DNA from: Rubellimicrobium arenae
GTDB lineage: Bacteria > Pseudomonadota > Alphaproteobacteria > Rhodobacterales > Rhodobacteraceae
Reading direction: 5' to 3'
Assembly: GCF_017916275.1 (NCBI RefSeq)
Contig: NZ_JAFMST010000014.1
Location: 44,176-108,175, forward strand
Length of the DNA: 64,000 nucleotides
Part shown: positions 28,237-36,863 of the stretch, piece after piece
Position numbering within the stretch: position 1 is the first letter of the stretch
Layout: each line of letters begins with the position of its first letter
Translations under genes and position numbers: made by a program
Notes under the pieces: model-generated
Databases searched by the model: none
What the model was told of the DNA's origin: nothing
Seen by the model: only the letters and a program-made list of their open reading frames with translations

Positions 28237-29083
28237 AGGCTTCGCCCCCGCCAAGGTGAACCTCGCCCTCCATGTCACCGGCCTGGGCGCGGACGGATAT
28301 CACCAGCTCGACAGCCTCGTGGTCTTCGCGGGGACCGGCGACCAGATCACGGCGACCCCCTCGCGGGAGCTCTCGCTCACGGTGGGCGGTCCCTTCGCCC
28401 CCGGCGTGCCGACCGATGAAACGAACCTAGTGCTCCGGGCCGCCCGCATCCTGCGCGACGCGCGGGGCGTGGAGAAGGGAGCCGTCATCCGCCTGACCAA
28501 GAACCTGCCCCATGGGGCCGGGATCGGCTCGGGGTCATCGGATGCGGCCGCGACGCTCAAGCTCCTGGCCAAGCTCTGGAACGTGGAGCCCTTGGCGGCC
28601 GACGCCCCGGAGGTGCTCTCGCTGGGCTCGGACGTCCCGGTGTGCCTGCGCGCGCCGGCGCCGGCCCGGATGCGTGGACGCGGGGAGGTGATCGAAACGC
28701 TTCCCCCGCTGCCCAGCCTGGGGCTCATCCTCGTCAATCCCGGGACCTCGCTGCCGACCAGGGACGTGTTCCAGGCCCTCGCCACCAAGGAGAACCCGCC
28801 GCTGCCCGACCTGCCCAAGGTGGGCAAGGCCGAGGACTTCGCGGCCTGGCTCCGGATGGTGCGGAACGACCTGCAAGCCCCGGCCGAGACGCTGGCGCCC
28901 CCGGTCAAGGACGCGCTGGACCTGCTCCGGCGGACACCCGGGGTGCTGGCGGCCGTCATGTCGGGCTCCGGGGCCACCTGCGTCGGCATCACCAAGGACG
29001 CCGGGTCGGCCCGGACGGCCGCCCGAATCATCCAGGTGGCGCGCCAGGCCTGGTGGGTCGCCCCGGCCCCGATGCTGGCCTAG
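28229..29083 (+). CDS. ispE: 4-diphosphocytidyl-2-C-methyl-D-erythritol kinase
   Basis: ATP-dependent 2-phosphorylation of CDP-ME in the MEP isoprenoid pathway. 284 aa of the GHMP kinase family: N-terminal APAKVNLALHVTGLGADGYH, then the phosphate loop LPHGAGIGSGSSDAAATL and C-terminal VMSGSGATCVGI. The family N-terminus begins just before FAPAKVNL, so I choose GTG 28229 (VDKGFAPAK), overlapping the TPR stop by 8 bases. There is no ATG nearby; a CTG lies at 28214. Ends in a CTAG shared with the convergent NmrA-like gene. Works with dxs at 54484. Confidence 0.93.
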   Translation: MDKGFAPAKVNLALHVTGLGADGYHQLDSLVVFAGTGDQITATPSRELSLTVGGPFAPGVPTDETNLVLRAARILRDARGVEKGAVIRLTKNLPHGAGIGSGSSDAAATLKLLAKLWNVEPLAADAPEVLSLGSDVPVCLRAPAPARMRGRGEVIETLPPLPSLGLILVNPGTSLPTRDVFQALATKENPPLPDLPKVGKAEDFAAWLRMVRNDLQAPAETLAPPVKDALDLLRRTPGVLAAVMSGSGATCVGITKDAGSARTAARIIQVARQAWWVAPAPMLA

Positions 29084-29922
29084 GCGGAGAAGCGGGCCGC
29101 GTTATCCCGGGCGTAGGTTCCCAGGTCGCGGGGCGCCCGCCCGGTCAGCGTCTCGACGTCCGGGGTCACGACAGAGGCCCAGCCTTCCCGAACCGGGTGG
29201 AAGATGGCCGCGAGGAAGCGCGCGTAATCCTCGGGCACGCCTGCGGCGGTCACGATGCCGACGAACGTCTCGTCGTCGACCGGACGATAGGTGACGCTGC
29301 GGCCAAGCAGGTTCGACAGAGACGCGGCAGCCTCATGGTAGCTCAGGGCCTCGGGACCCGTCAGGTTGAAGGCCCGGTTGTCGAAGCGATCGGTGGTCAG
29401 CGCCGCCACGGCCGAGGCGGCGATGTCGCGGGCGTCGATGAAGCTCGTCTTGCCGTCCGCCGCCGGGACGGTGATGACGCCGTGCCGCACGATCCCGTCG
29501 CGCCAGTAGGTGTGGAAGTTGTCCATGAACCAGTTCGGCCGCAGCGTGACCCAGCGCGTGCCGCTCCGCTCCAGCTGCAGTTCGGCTTGCCGGTAGGGGA
29601 TCGAATCATCCGCGTCCACGCCGATGACGCTCTGGAACACCACCTTGGTGCCCGCCCCGGCCGCACGCTCGATGATGGGGCTCAGGATCTCCAGCGTGTT
29701 CAGGTAGCCCGAGGGAACCAGGACATACGCCCGGTCCACGCCGTCGAAGGCCGCCTCATGGGTGGAGGGATCCATGTGGTCGAAGCGCACCGCCTCGGCG
29801 CCGGCGACCGGGGTCGCGCCGCGGGAGGCGGCCTTCACGTTCTCGCCCCGGGCCACGAGCCCGGCCACCACATGCGCCCCTACCGTCCCCGTCGCACCGA
29901 GCACGAGAATCCGTCCTGACAT
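29080..29922 (-). CDS. NmrA-like NAD(P)-binding oxidoreductase (quinone/azo-reductase type)
   Basis: Atypical short-chain reductase. N-terminal dinucleotide loop LVLGATGTVGAHVVAGL, then LRPNWFMDNF and FIDARDIAASAVAAL, as in QOR2/NmrA proteins. 280 aa from ATG 29922; ATGs at 29934 and 29928 are also in frame, but GGAG placed 6 nt upstream of 29922 favours the last. Divergent from an HxlR regulator with a perfect palindrome between them, an arrangement seen where quinone or electrophile stress induces a reductase. Substrate is inferred from this context only. Confidence 0.88.
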   Translation of the reverse strand: MSGRILVLGATGTVGAHVVAGLVARGENVKAASRGATPVAGAEAVRFDHMDPSTHEAAFDGVDRAYVLVPSGYLNTLEILSPIIERAAGAGTKVVFQSVIGVDADDSIPYRQAELQLERSGTRWVTLRPNWFMDNFHTYWRDGIVRHGVITVPAADGKTSFIDARDIAASAVAALTTDRFDNRAFNLTGPEALSYHEAAASLSNLLGRSVTYRPVDDETFVGIVTAAGVPEDYARFLAAIFHPVREGWASVVTPDVETLTGRAPRDLGTYARDNAARFSA

Positions 29923-29943
29923 CGCCATCTCCATCGTCTACAT

Positions 29944-29960
29944 GGTTTCAAATTGAAACC
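29944..29960. promoter_or_regulatory. Perfect palindrome, likely HxlR operator
   Basis: GGTTTCAAATTGAAACC: 8-bp arms around a single central A, located just upstream of the NmrA-like gene start. A further half-like GGTTTCC follows at 29962. Position and symmetry fit an operator for the adjacent dimeric HxlR regulator, probably blocking the reductase promoter. Confidence 0.7.
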
Positions 29961-30060
29961 TGGTTTCCATGCGCCAGCAGATGGCATGATTCGAAGCGGT
30001 GCGGAAGAAGGCACCCTTTCGACACCAGGTTACTGCAGGGAAACCGCCAAGGGCCGTATC

Positions 30061-30444
30061 ATGATCTACGACGTTTATTCGGAAGCCTGTCCCACGCGCC
30101 TCGTGCTCGACCGGCTCGCGGACAAGTGGGTGCTGCTGGTGCTGGGGCGCCTGACCGAGGGGCCAATGCGCTTCAACCACCTGCGGCGCGAGATCGAGGG
30201 CGTGTCGCAGAAGGTCCTGTCCCAGACGCTCAAGAGGCTCGAGCGCGACGGCCTGGTCACCCGCCAAGCCTTCCCCACCGTGCCCGTGACAGTGGAATAC
30301 GCCATCACCCCGCTGGGCCGGACCTTGTCCGAAACGGCCCAGGCGCTCGCACGCTGGGCCGAAACGAACATCGAGGCGGTCATGGCGGCGCAGGCTGCCT
30401 ATGACGCCCAGGCCGGTGGTCAGACCTCGCGGGCGACGACGTAA
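30061..30444 (+). CDS. HxlR family transcriptional regulator
   Basis: 127-aa winged-helix repressor. The family hallmark is a Cys near the N-terminus followed by the recognition domain: SEACPTRLVLDRLADKWVLL (Cys10), RFNHLRREIEGVSQKVLSQT and LKRLERDGLVTR. Related regulators (YodB, HypR, QorR) sense diamide, quinones or hypochlorite through that Cys, so redox sensing is likely but inferred. ATG 30061 puts the Cys at the canonical place; the upstream in-frame extension looks non-coding. Its 3' end overlaps the convergent polyprenyl synthase gene by 25 bp. Confidence 0.92.
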   Translation: MIYDVYSEACPTRLVLDRLADKWVLLVLGRLTEGPMRFNHLRREIEGVSQKVLSQTLKRLERDGLVTRQAFPTVPVTVEYAITPLGRTLSETAQALARWAETNIEAVMAAQAAYDAQAGGQTSRATT

Positions 30445-31418
30445 TCGGCGAGGTCGGCCAGCATCTCGCGCAGCGGATGGGCGGGCAACCGTTCCAGAGC
30501 GGCCTTGGCACGGGCCACCCACATCCCGGCCTCGGCCCGGGTGGAGTCCAGCGCCCCATGCGCCTCCATGATGGCGCGCGCGCGCTCCACGTCCTCGGCC
30601 TCGACCTGCCCGCGTCCCACGGTGCGGGTCCAGAAGGCACGCTCCTCCTCGTCGGCCCGGGCGATGGCCCGGATCACCGGAAGGGTCAGCTTGCCTTCCC
30701 GCAGGTCGTCCCCCCGGTTCTTGCCGATCGCATCCGTGCCCTCGATGTCGAGCAGGTCATCCACGATCTGGAACGCGATTCCCAAGGCATCCCCGTATTC
30801 GCGAAGGGCCTCCTCCTGGTCGGCGCTGGCCCCCGCGATGACCCCACCGGCCTGCGTGGCGGCGGAAAAGAGCGCGGCGGTCTTGCCCCGGATCACCCTG
30901 AGATAGGTCTCCTCGGTGGCCGACAGGTCGCGCGCCACGACCAGTTGCAGCACCTCGCCTTCGGAGATGGTGGCCGAGGCGTTGGCCAGGATATCGAGGA
31001 CCCGGAGGCTCCCCGGCTCGACCATGAGCTGGAAGGCCCGGGCGAAGAGGTAATCCCCCACCAGCACCGAGCTCATGTTGTCCCACAGGAGGTTGGCGGT
31101 CGGACGGCCACGGCGCTGCTTGGAGTCGTCCACCACGTCGTCATGGAGCAGCGTCGCCGTATGGATGAACTCCACCGCCACGGCCAGGTGGATGTGATAG
31201 GACCCTTCGAAGCCCATCATCCGCGCCGCGGCAAGCACCAGCATCGGCCTCAGCCGCTTGCCGCCGGCGTCGATCAGGTGCGCCGTGACCTGGGGAATGC
31301 GCGGCGCGGCCTCCGAGGCCATCCGCTCGCGGATCAGTGTCCCCACCCGCGCCAGATCTCCCTCCAGCGCGGCCGCGAGACGGTCATGGGGTTTCGCGCG
31401 GGCGTGATCGAGGCTCAT
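30420..31418 (-). CDS. Polyprenyl diphosphate synthase (octaprenyl/decaprenyl type)
   Basis: Makes the long all-trans polyprenyl diphosphate used as the ubiquinone side chain. 332 aa; first Asp-rich motif in ATLLHDDVVDDSKQRRG, second in QIVDDLLDIEG. The residues before the first motif (AVEFIHTATL) lack a bulky aromatic directly ahead of DDxxD, as in long-chain synthases. Chain length (C40 or C50) cannot be decided from sequence. Start ATG 31418 (MSLDHARAKP). Supplies UbiA (14406) and draws on IspA (56430). Divergent from the DUF2007 gene. Confidence 0.93.
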   Translation of the reverse strand: MSLDHARAKPHDRLAAALEGDLARVGTLIRERMASEAAPRIPQVTAHLIDAGGKRLRPMLVLAAARMMGFEGSYHIHLAVAVEFIHTATLLHDDVVDDSKQRRGRPTANLLWDNMSSVLVGDYLFARAFQLMVEPGSLRVLDILANASATISEGEVLQLVVARDLSATEETYLRVIRGKTAALFSAATQAGGVIAGASADQEEALREYGDALGIAFQIVDDLLDIEGTDAIGKNRGDDLREGKLTLPVIRAIARADEEERAFWTRTVGRGQVEAEDVERARAIMEAHGALDSTRAEAGMWVARAKAALERLPAHPLREMLADLADYVVAREV

Positions 31419-31475
31419 CAAGGTCTTTCCACGGGCTCGACATCGGGGAGGGCGGGCGGTTAGCCTGTCCGGACG

Positions 31476-31691
31476 ATGCGGGAACTGCTGCGCACCACCG
31501 ATCCCACCGTGATCGCCTTCGCCACCGCGCTCCTGCGGGGGGAGGGTATAGATTGCTTCCCGCTCGATCACAACATGAGCGTCCTCGAAGGCTCCATCGG
31601 GGTGCTGCCCCGCCGCCTCATGGTGCGCGACGAGGATCTTGACGATGCCATCGTGGTCATCCGAGACAACGGCATCGACCGCGGACTCTGA
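31476..31691 (+). CDS. DUF2007 family small protein
   Basis: 71-aa cytoplasmic protein beginning MRELLRTTDPTVIAFATALLRGEGI. It matches the DUF2007 pattern: an N-terminal strand-helix, a central variable loop (DHNMSVLEGSIG) and the ending RRLMVRDEDLDDAIVVIRD. The domain resembles PII-like folds and is sometimes named putative signal-transducing protein, but the function is unproven. The methyltransferase gene starts inside it. Confidence 0.88.
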   Translation: MRELLRTTDPTVIAFATALLRGEGIDCFPLDHNMSVLEGSIGVLPRRLMVRDEDLDDAIVVIRDNGIDRGL

Positions 31692-32433
31692 CCTCACGCT
31701 CGATGCCTTCCTGGGGGGACGGCTCAGGCTGCGGCAACCGGCGCGGGGATTCCGCTCGGGCATGGACGCGATCCTTCTGGCGGCGGCCGTTCCGGCGCGC
31801 TCCGGGGAGTCGGCCCTGGAGCTCGGATGCGGCGCAGGCGCGGCGATCCTGGCGCTTGGGACCCGGGTGCCCGGACTGGCGCTCTGCGGACTGGAGCTGC
31901 AGCCCGCCTATGCGGCCCTGGCCCGGGAGAACGCCAGCCTGAATGCCCTTCCGCTAACGGTGGTGAACGGCGATGTGGTGTCCCCGCCCGCGTCGCTCCT
32001 GGCCCGGGTCTTCGACCACGTTCTGCTGAACCCGCCCTATTACGACCGGACGACGACCACGCCGGCGGCGGATCCGGGACGCGACCTCGCGCATGGCGGC
32101 CCGGCCCCCCTGCCCTATTGGCTGGGTCTGGCCGCCCGCCGCCTACGTCCCGGCGGCACGCTGACCCTGATCCAGCGCACCGCCCGCCTCCCCGAGGTCC
32201 TGGCAGCCCTTCCGGCCACCATCGGCTCACCCGAGTTGATCCCCCTCGTCCCGCGCGAAGGACGCCCGGCCGCCACGTTCCTGCTCCGGGCCCGCAAGGG
32301 AGGCCGCGCCCCGTTCCGCCTGCTGGCACCGCTGTGCGTTCACGCGGCGTCCCGGCACGAGCGCGACGGCGAGGATCTCTCACCCTGGGCCCGTGACGTG
32401 CTGCGAAACGGTGCAGTTCTGCCCTGGCGTTAA
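31645..32433 (+). CDS. tRNA1(Val) (adenine(37)-N6)-methyltransferase-like protein
   Basis: SAM-dependent N6-adenine methyltransferase of the TrmN6/YfiC group. The SAM motif I is ALELGCGAGAAILALG and motif IV is LLNPPYYD (NPPY, the amino-methyltransferase signature). Family similarity begins near DLTLDAFLGGRLRLRQP, about 16 residues into the 262-aa product. No ATG, GTG or TTG occurs closer than ATG 31645, so the gene overlaps the DUF2007 gene by 47 bp. tRNA as substrate is by family. Confidence 0.87.
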   Translation: MPSWSSETTASTADSDLTLDAFLGGRLRLRQPARGFRSGMDAILLAAAVPARSGESALELGCGAGAAILALGTRVPGLALCGLELQPAYAALARENASLNALPLTVVNGDVVSPPASLLARVFDHVLLNPPYYDRTTTTPAADPGRDLAHGGPAPLPYWLGLAARRLRPGGTLTLIQRTARLPEVLAALPATIGSPELIPLVPREGRPAATFLLRARKGGRAPFRLLAPLCVHAASRHERDGEDLSPWARDVLRNGAVLPWR

Positions 32434-32558
32434 CCATTACTCAACCAGAACGAGCGAAGATCCGCCGACAGCGGGCCGTGCCATCCAGCCGCATGACAGA
32501 ACTCTGGATCTGTGATCGACTTCAGGATGGCAGGCTTCACCACCATGGAGGACGACTC

Positions 32559-32726
32559 ATGAGTCTGAACGGCCATCTGGAAGAACTTCGCCGGAAGCAC
32601 CAGACGTTGTCGGAGGCCGTAGAAGCGGCCCAGCGCAGCCCCGGGATCGACGATCTCGAGATCGCGCGCATGAAGAAGCAGAAACTCATGATCAAGGAAG
32701 AGATCACCCGCCTGACGGCGCACTGA
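32559..32726 (+). CDS. YdcH/DUF465 small helical protein
   Basis: 55-aa protein made almost entirely of two charged helices: MSLNGHLEELRRKHQTLSEA and DLEIARMKKQKLMIKEEITRL. This is the DUF465/YdcH pattern, a helical hairpin of unknown role. ATG 32559 has a strong ATGGAGGACGACTC ribosome site. Too short for normal gene finders but convincing. Confidence 0.88.
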   Translation: MSLNGHLEELRRKHQTLSEAVEAAQRSPGIDDLEIARMKKQKLMIKEEITRLTAH

Positions 32727-33431
32727 CGCCCCCTAAGCGGCCCAAGTCAGGACCTTGCGGCCTGGCGCGCGCCCGTCGCGGTGCGCGCCGTCCGTGCTCT
32801 GATTGTCCCTTCGACAGGACAGCGGCTCCTCAGGTGCCGAAACGGCCAGTTCATCCGAGAATGGCCTCGCAGGCTTGGGGTCTCCGGCTAGGTTGGAGCA
32901 GCAGTCGGGCTGGCTGCGTCGGCTGGGCCTGGACCTGAAACGCCCTGATTCGCGACGGCGCAACCCCGGTCGGCCGCCCGGTCCCGCGGAGTCCAAGAGT
33001 GGTCCTCGCCGGCCCATGCCGACCTGACGCGCCAGAGCATCCAGCCTCTGGATACGCCTGTATCCCCAAGGCGCTGAACGATCATGCGTCGCCGTTCGCT
33101 CCTTGTCATTCAGGCGCCGGCTGACCCCACGCTCGCCCCCCTGGACACCTGTCACGCACTGGCGGACCGTCGATCGCCCTCGGCCAACACCTGCCGTGGC
33201 AGCGGCCCCGTGGCGCGGGCTCGAACTCCACTTCGAGCCAAGCCCGGCTCCGCTGAAGGACGGTGCCCGATAACTTCGTCGGAGAGCGACAGCCGAATCG
33301 GGGCGCCGCCGGTCAACGGGCGCGTCCTTGGCCCGGACAAGGGAGACGGACAGAGCCTCTGGTTGGATCCGACACTTCGGACCGCCCCGCCATTGGCGGA
33401 GCCGGTCCGGCCGTGGCGCCCGCCCGCGGGC
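32727..33431. other. 705-bp stretch without a recognisable gene
   Basis: All six frames give only Arg/Pro/Gly-rich chance translations without family features, and no ribosome site precedes a convincing start. It holds an inverted repeat GGCGCGC/GCGCGCC at 32764-32789 just after the ydcH gene, and the hairpin at 33378-33409 near the end of phaB. A small RNA cannot be excluded. Confidence 0.6.
33378..33409 (-). terminator. Hairpin downstream of phaB
   Basis: CGGACCG/CGGTCCG outer stem with inner CCGCC-ATT-GGCGG, starting 23 bases after the phaB stop. No T-run follows on the - strand. Confidence 0.45.
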
Positions 33432-34157
33432 TCAGCTCATGTATTGACCGCCGTTCGCCGACAGCGTGGAGCCGGTGATGAACCCTGCCGCGTCCGAGGC
33501 CAGGAATGCCACGCAGCGAGCGATCTCTTCGGGCTCGCCCAACCGCCCGACCGGAATCGCCGGCAGGATCACGTCCTGCATCACCTCGGGTTTGATGCCT
33601 GCCATCATCTCGGTGTTGATGTAGCCCGGCGCGATGACGTTGACGGTGATCCCCGCCCGCGCCCCTTCCTGCGCCAGGGCCTTGGTGAAGCCGATGTCGC
33701 CCGCCTTGGCAGCGGCATAGTTGGCCTGGGCGAATTGCCCCTTCTGGCCATTGATCGACGAGATGTTGATGACCCTCCCGAACTTGCGGTCCCGCATCCC
33801 GCCCCAGACCACATGGGTCATGTTGAACAGGCCGGTCAGGTTCGTGTCGATGACCTCGCGCCATTGCTGCGGCGTCATCCGGTGGAAGGGGGCATCCCGG
33901 GTGATGCCGGCGTTGTTCACCAGGATCTCGACAGGCCCCAGGGCCGCCTCGACCTCGGCCACACCTGCCTTGCAGGCCTCATAATCGGCCACGTTCCACT
34001 TGAAGGTCCTGATGCCCGTCGCGTCCGTGAAGGCACGGGCGGCGTCATCATTGCCGGCGTAGGTCGCGGCGACCTGGTAGCCCTCGGCCATCAGCGCCCT
34101 GGAAATGGCCGCGCCGATCCCGCGCGAGCCCCCGGTGACAAGAACGACTCTCGCCAT
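33432..34157 (-). CDS. phaB: Acetoacetyl-CoA reductase
   Basis: NADPH-dependent reduction of acetoacetyl-CoA to (R)-3-hydroxybutyryl-CoA, the monomer for polyhydroxybutyrate. 241-aa short-chain dehydrogenase: cofactor loop VTGGSRGIGAA (7-17), NNAGITRD, and the catalytic Ser/Tyr/Lys in NISSINGQKG (Ser133/134) and NYAAAKAG (Tyr147, Lys151). The ISSINGQKGQF sequence is characteristic of PhaB rather than FabG. Follows phaA by 99 bp in the same direction. A PHB synthase gene is not in the window. Confidence 0.95.
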   Translation of the reverse strand: MARVVLVTGGSRGIGAAISRALMAEGYQVAATYAGNDDAARAFTDATGIRTFKWNVADYEACKAGVAEVEAALGPVEILVNNAGITRDAPFHRMTPQQWREVIDTNLTGLFNMTHVVWGGMRDRKFGRVINISSINGQKGQFAQANYAAAKAGDIGFTKALAQEGARAGITVNVIAPGYINTEMMAGIKPEVMQDVILPAIPVGRLGEPEEIARCVAFLASDAAGFITGSTLSANGGQYMS

Positions 34158-34256
34158 GACAAACTCCCCCCCTTCAAGATGTCCGATTGGAAGGGCGGCC
34201 CCGCTCTCCTCCCTCGCGGGGCCACCCTCTCGCCGCCCCGAAGGGCCGCGAAACCC

Positions 34257-35429
34257 TTATCGCTCGACGCAGAGCGCGACGCCCATGCCGCCGCCGATGC
34301 AGAGCGTGGCGAGACCCTTCCTGGCGTCCCGCCGCTTCATTTCGTAAAGGAGCGTGTTCAGCACCCGCGCGCCCGAGGCGCCGATCGGGTGCCCGATGGC
34401 GATGGCGCCGCCGTTGACATTCACGATGGACGGGTCCCAGCCCATGTCCTTGTTCACCGCGCAGGCTTGGGCGGCGAAGGCCTCGTTGGCCTCCACGAGG
34501 TCGAGGTCGCCGACCTTCCACCCCGCCTTCTCCAGCGCCTTGCGCGAGGCGTAGATCGGCCCCACGCCCATGATCGACGGGTCAAGGCCCGCGGTCGCAT
34601 AGGAGGCGATCCGCGCCAGCGGCTCGATCCCGCGCCGCTGCGCCTCGTCCTCGGACATCAGCAGCACCGCCGCTGCGCCATCATTCAGGCCGGAGGCGTT
34701 CCCCGCCGTCACGGAGCCGTCCTTGGTGAACGCCGGCCGCAGCTTGGCCACCGCGTCGATGGTCGCGCCGTGGCGGATGTATTCGTCCTGGTCGACGGTG
34801 GTGTCGCCCTTCCGGCCCTTGATGACGAAGGGCACGATCTCGTCCGCGAACCTCCCCGCCTGCTGCGCCGCCTCGGCCTTGTTCTGCGAGGCGACGGCGA
34901 ACTGGTCCTGCTCTTCGCGCGAGATCTGCCATTGCTGGGCGACGTTCTCGGCGGTCTGGCCCATGTGGTAGCCGTTGAAGGCGTCCCAGAGCCCGTCCTT
35001 GATCATCGTGTCGATGAAGCTCATGTCGCCCATCTTGTGCCCGGCCCGCAGCGGCGCGGCATGGGGCGACAGGGTCATGTTCTCCTGCCCGCCCGCACAG
35101 ATGATGGATGCATCGCCCAGCATGATATGCTGGGCGCCCAGCGCCACGGCGCGGAGGCCCGAGCCGCAGACCTGGTTGAGGCTCCAGGCGGCGCTCTCCT
35201 TGGGCAGCCCCGCGTTGATATGCGCCTGCCGGGCCGGGTTCTGGCCCTGCGCGGCCGTCAGCACCTGGCCCAGGATCGTCTCGCTCACCTCGCCGGCTTC
35301 GACCCCGGCCCGTTCGACCACGGCGCGGAGAACGGCGGCCCCGAGGTCATGGGCGGGCGTATTGGCGAAGGCGCCAGCGAACGAGCCCACGGCCGTACGT
35401 GCGGCCGAGGCGATGACGACGTTGGTCAT
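34257..35429 (-). CDS. phaA: Acetyl-CoA C-acetyltransferase (beta-ketothiolase)
   Basis: Condenses two acetyl-CoA to acetoacetyl-CoA, the first step of PHB synthesis. 390 aa, standard length, starting [17 protein letters not shown]. Catalytic residues: Cys88 in [10 protein letters not shown], His in [12 protein letters not shown], and the second Cys in [11 protein letters not shown] close to the C-terminus. Preceded by a plausible promoter (35487-35516) and a GGGAGAGG ribosome site. Forms the phaA-phaB pair. Confidence 0.96.
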   Translation of the reverse strand: MTNVVIASAARTAVGSFAGAFANTPAHDLGAAVLRAVVERAGVEAGEVSETILGQVLTAAQGQNPARQAHINAGLPKESAAWSLNQVCGSGLRAVALGAQHIMLGDASIICAGGQENMTLSPHAAPLRAGHKMGDMSFIDTMIKDGLWDAFNGYHMGQTAENVAQQWQISREEQDQFAVASQNKAEAAQQAGRFADEIVPFVIKGRKGDTTVDQDEYIRHGATIDAVAKLRPAFTKDGSVTAGNASGLNDGAAAVLLMSEDEAQRRGIEPLARIASYATAGLDPSIMGVGPIYASRKALEKAGWKVGDLDLVEANEAFAAQACAVNKDMGWDPSIVNVNGGAIAIGHPIGASGARVLNTLLYEMKRRDARKGLATLCIGGGMGVALCVER

Positions 35430-35486
35430 GGGCGAACCTCTCCCTGGAACCCGGCGGGCAGTGCCCCGCATCTCCACTCTGGGATT

Positions 35487-35516
35487 ACCATAGGGACACG
35501 TAACCCTGCCGTGCAA
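35487..35516 (-). promoter_or_regulatory. Likely sigma70 promoter of phaA
   Basis: On the - strand TTGCAC, an 18-base spacer and TATGGT, placed about 60 bases upstream of the phaA ATG. One of the better -35/-10 matches visible in the window. Confidence 0.5.
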
Positions 35517-35539
35517 GCGCCGCATAGCGGCGATGCGCG

Positions 35540-35992
35540 TCAGGCGCGGTCGGGGGCCCAGCGGTCCAGAGACTCCTCGTCCTCGTCCTTGGCGGCGACC
35601 CACGCGCTCCCCCCGGGCCCGAGTTCCTTTTTCCAGAAGGGCGCGCGGGACTTGAGATAGTCCATGAGGAAGTCTGCCGCATCGAAGGCGGCACGGCGAT
35701 GCGGCGCGGCGGTCAGCACCATCATGATCGGCTCTCCCGCCGCCAGCCGTCCATGCCGATGCAGGACCCGCACGGCCACGAGGCCGAAACGGTGGCGCGC
35801 CTGGTCCACCATCCCTGCGATGGCGGCCTCGGTCATGCCGGGGTAATGCTCGATCTCCATGGCCTCGAGCCCGCCGTCGCCCCGCACGACCCCCGTGAAG
35901 CTCACCACTGCTCCGGCGCCGGCGACCCCGGCGACGAAGGCCGACAGCTCCGCGCCGGGGTCGAACGCCTCCGGGCCGACGCGCACCTCCAC
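35540..35992 (-). CDS. moaE: Molybdopterin synthase catalytic subunit
   Basis: Inserts the dithiolene sulfurs into cyclic pyranopterin monophosphate, using thiocarboxylated MoaD. 150 aa. Visible signatures are SFTGVVRGD near residue 31, [22 protein letters not shown] and [26 protein letters not shown], the last holding the active-site Lys residues. Starts with GTG 35992, 2 bases after the moaD stop. Third gene of pgsA-moaD-moaE. Confidence 0.95.
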   Translation of the reverse strand: MEVRVGPEAFDPGAELSAFVAGVAGAGAVVSFTGVVRGDGGLEAMEIEHYPGMTEAAIAGMVDQARHRFGLVAVRVLHRHGRLAAGEPIMMVLTAAPHRRAAFDAADFLMDYLKSRAPFWKKELGPGGSAWVAAKDEDEESLDRWAPDRA

Positions 35993-35994
35993 GA

Positions 35995-36243
35995 TCAGCC
36001 CCCGGTCATCGGCGGAAAGAAGGCCACCTCGCGCGCGCCATCCAGAGGCGCCTCGAAGGAAGCCAGCTTCTGGTCCACGGCGACGCGCACCGCGCGAAGG
36101 TCCGAGAAGGCGAGCGCATGGCCCTCGCTGCGGGCCCGCAGCTCCTCCACCAGCGCGGAGACCGTCGGCGCCCGGGTTTCCACGCTCTCGCGCGAAGTGC
36201 CTGCCCGTTCCCGCAGCCAGGCGAAGTAGAGCACGTGGATCAT
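35995..36243 (-). CDS. moaD: Molybdopterin synthase sulfur-carrier subunit
   Basis: 82-aa ubiquitin-fold protein whose C-terminal Gly is adenylated and thiocarboxylated to deliver sulfur to MoaE. It begins [15 protein letters not shown] and ends in MTGG, the diagnostic double glycine; [11 protein letters not shown] and [10 protein letters not shown] match the family. Its ATG overlaps the pgsA stop by four bases (ATGA). It is separated from moaE by only 2 bases, so the two subunits are probably made together. Confidence 0.95.
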   Translation of the reverse strand: MIHVLYFAWLRERAGTSRESVETRAPTVSALVEELRARSEGHALAFSDLRAVRVAVDQKLASFEAPLDGAREVAFFPPMTGG

Positions 36244-36863
36244 GGCGCGTCCTTGAGGAACGGCAGGGACTTGCGGAAGTAGTCCCAGCCTGTGATGGCC
36301 GTCAGGATGGCCGCCACCCAGATGAGGAACAGGCCCGCCCAGGTGGCGAGCCCCGCCCAGGTGGTGCCCGGCGGCAGCCCTACCCGCCCCACGCGGGGCG
36401 GCGGCACGTCCATGACGGCAAGCCCCGTGCCCAGGAACAGCACCGCGATGGCGACCATCTGAGCCGTGGTTTTCCATTTGGCGAGCTTCGTCACCTTCAG
36501 GAGCCCCGCCTTGGAGCCGAGATACTCCCGCAGGCCGCTGACGAAGACCTCGCGGAAGAGGATCACGGTGGCTGGGAGGATCAGCCAGGGATTCATGCCG
36601 TTGTAGCCGGTGATGACCATGATCGCGATGACCACCATGGCCTTGTCCGCGATCGGGTCGAGCATCGCGCCGAAGCGCGATTCTTGCTTCCAGAGCCGCG
36701 CGAGGTAGCCGTCGAAGTAGTCCGTGATCGCCGCCCCGATAAAAAGGGTCAACGCCAGGAAATCCGCCCAGGGCCGGGTGAAGTAAAGGAACATGATGGC
36801 GACCCCGGGCGCCGCAAGAAGGCGCAGCACGGTCAGCGTATTGGGGAGCGTCCAGACGATCAT
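36240..36863 (-). CDS. pgsA: CDP-diacylglycerol-glycerol-3-phosphate 3-phosphatidyltransferase
   Basis: Integral membrane enzyme making phosphatidylglycerophosphate, the committed step to phosphatidylglycerol. 207 aa with about five membrane helices. The CDP-alcohol phosphotransferase signature (DG-x2-AR-x8-G-x3-D-x3-D) is clear in DYFDGYLARLWKQESRFGA followed by MLDPIADK. N-terminus WTLPNTLTVLRLLAAPG fixes the start at ATG 36863. First gene of a - strand operon with moaD and moaE. Confidence 0.95.
   Translation of the reverse strand: MIVWTLPNTLTVLRLLAAPGVAIMFLYFTRPWADFLALTLFIGAAITDYFDGYLARLWKQESRFGAMLDPIADKAMVVIAIMVITGYNGMNPWLILPATVILFREVFVSGLREYLGSKAGLLKVTKLAKWKTTAQMVAIAVLFLGTGLAVMDVPPPRVGRVGLPPGTTWAGLATWAGLFLIWVAAILTAITGWDYFRKSLPFLKDAP

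Noticed and set aside
33084..35660. An 858-codon + strand open frame antisense to phaB and phaA
   Set aside because: Composition is typical of a shadow frame (Arg, His, Pro, Gly), and both genes on the other strand are unmistakable.
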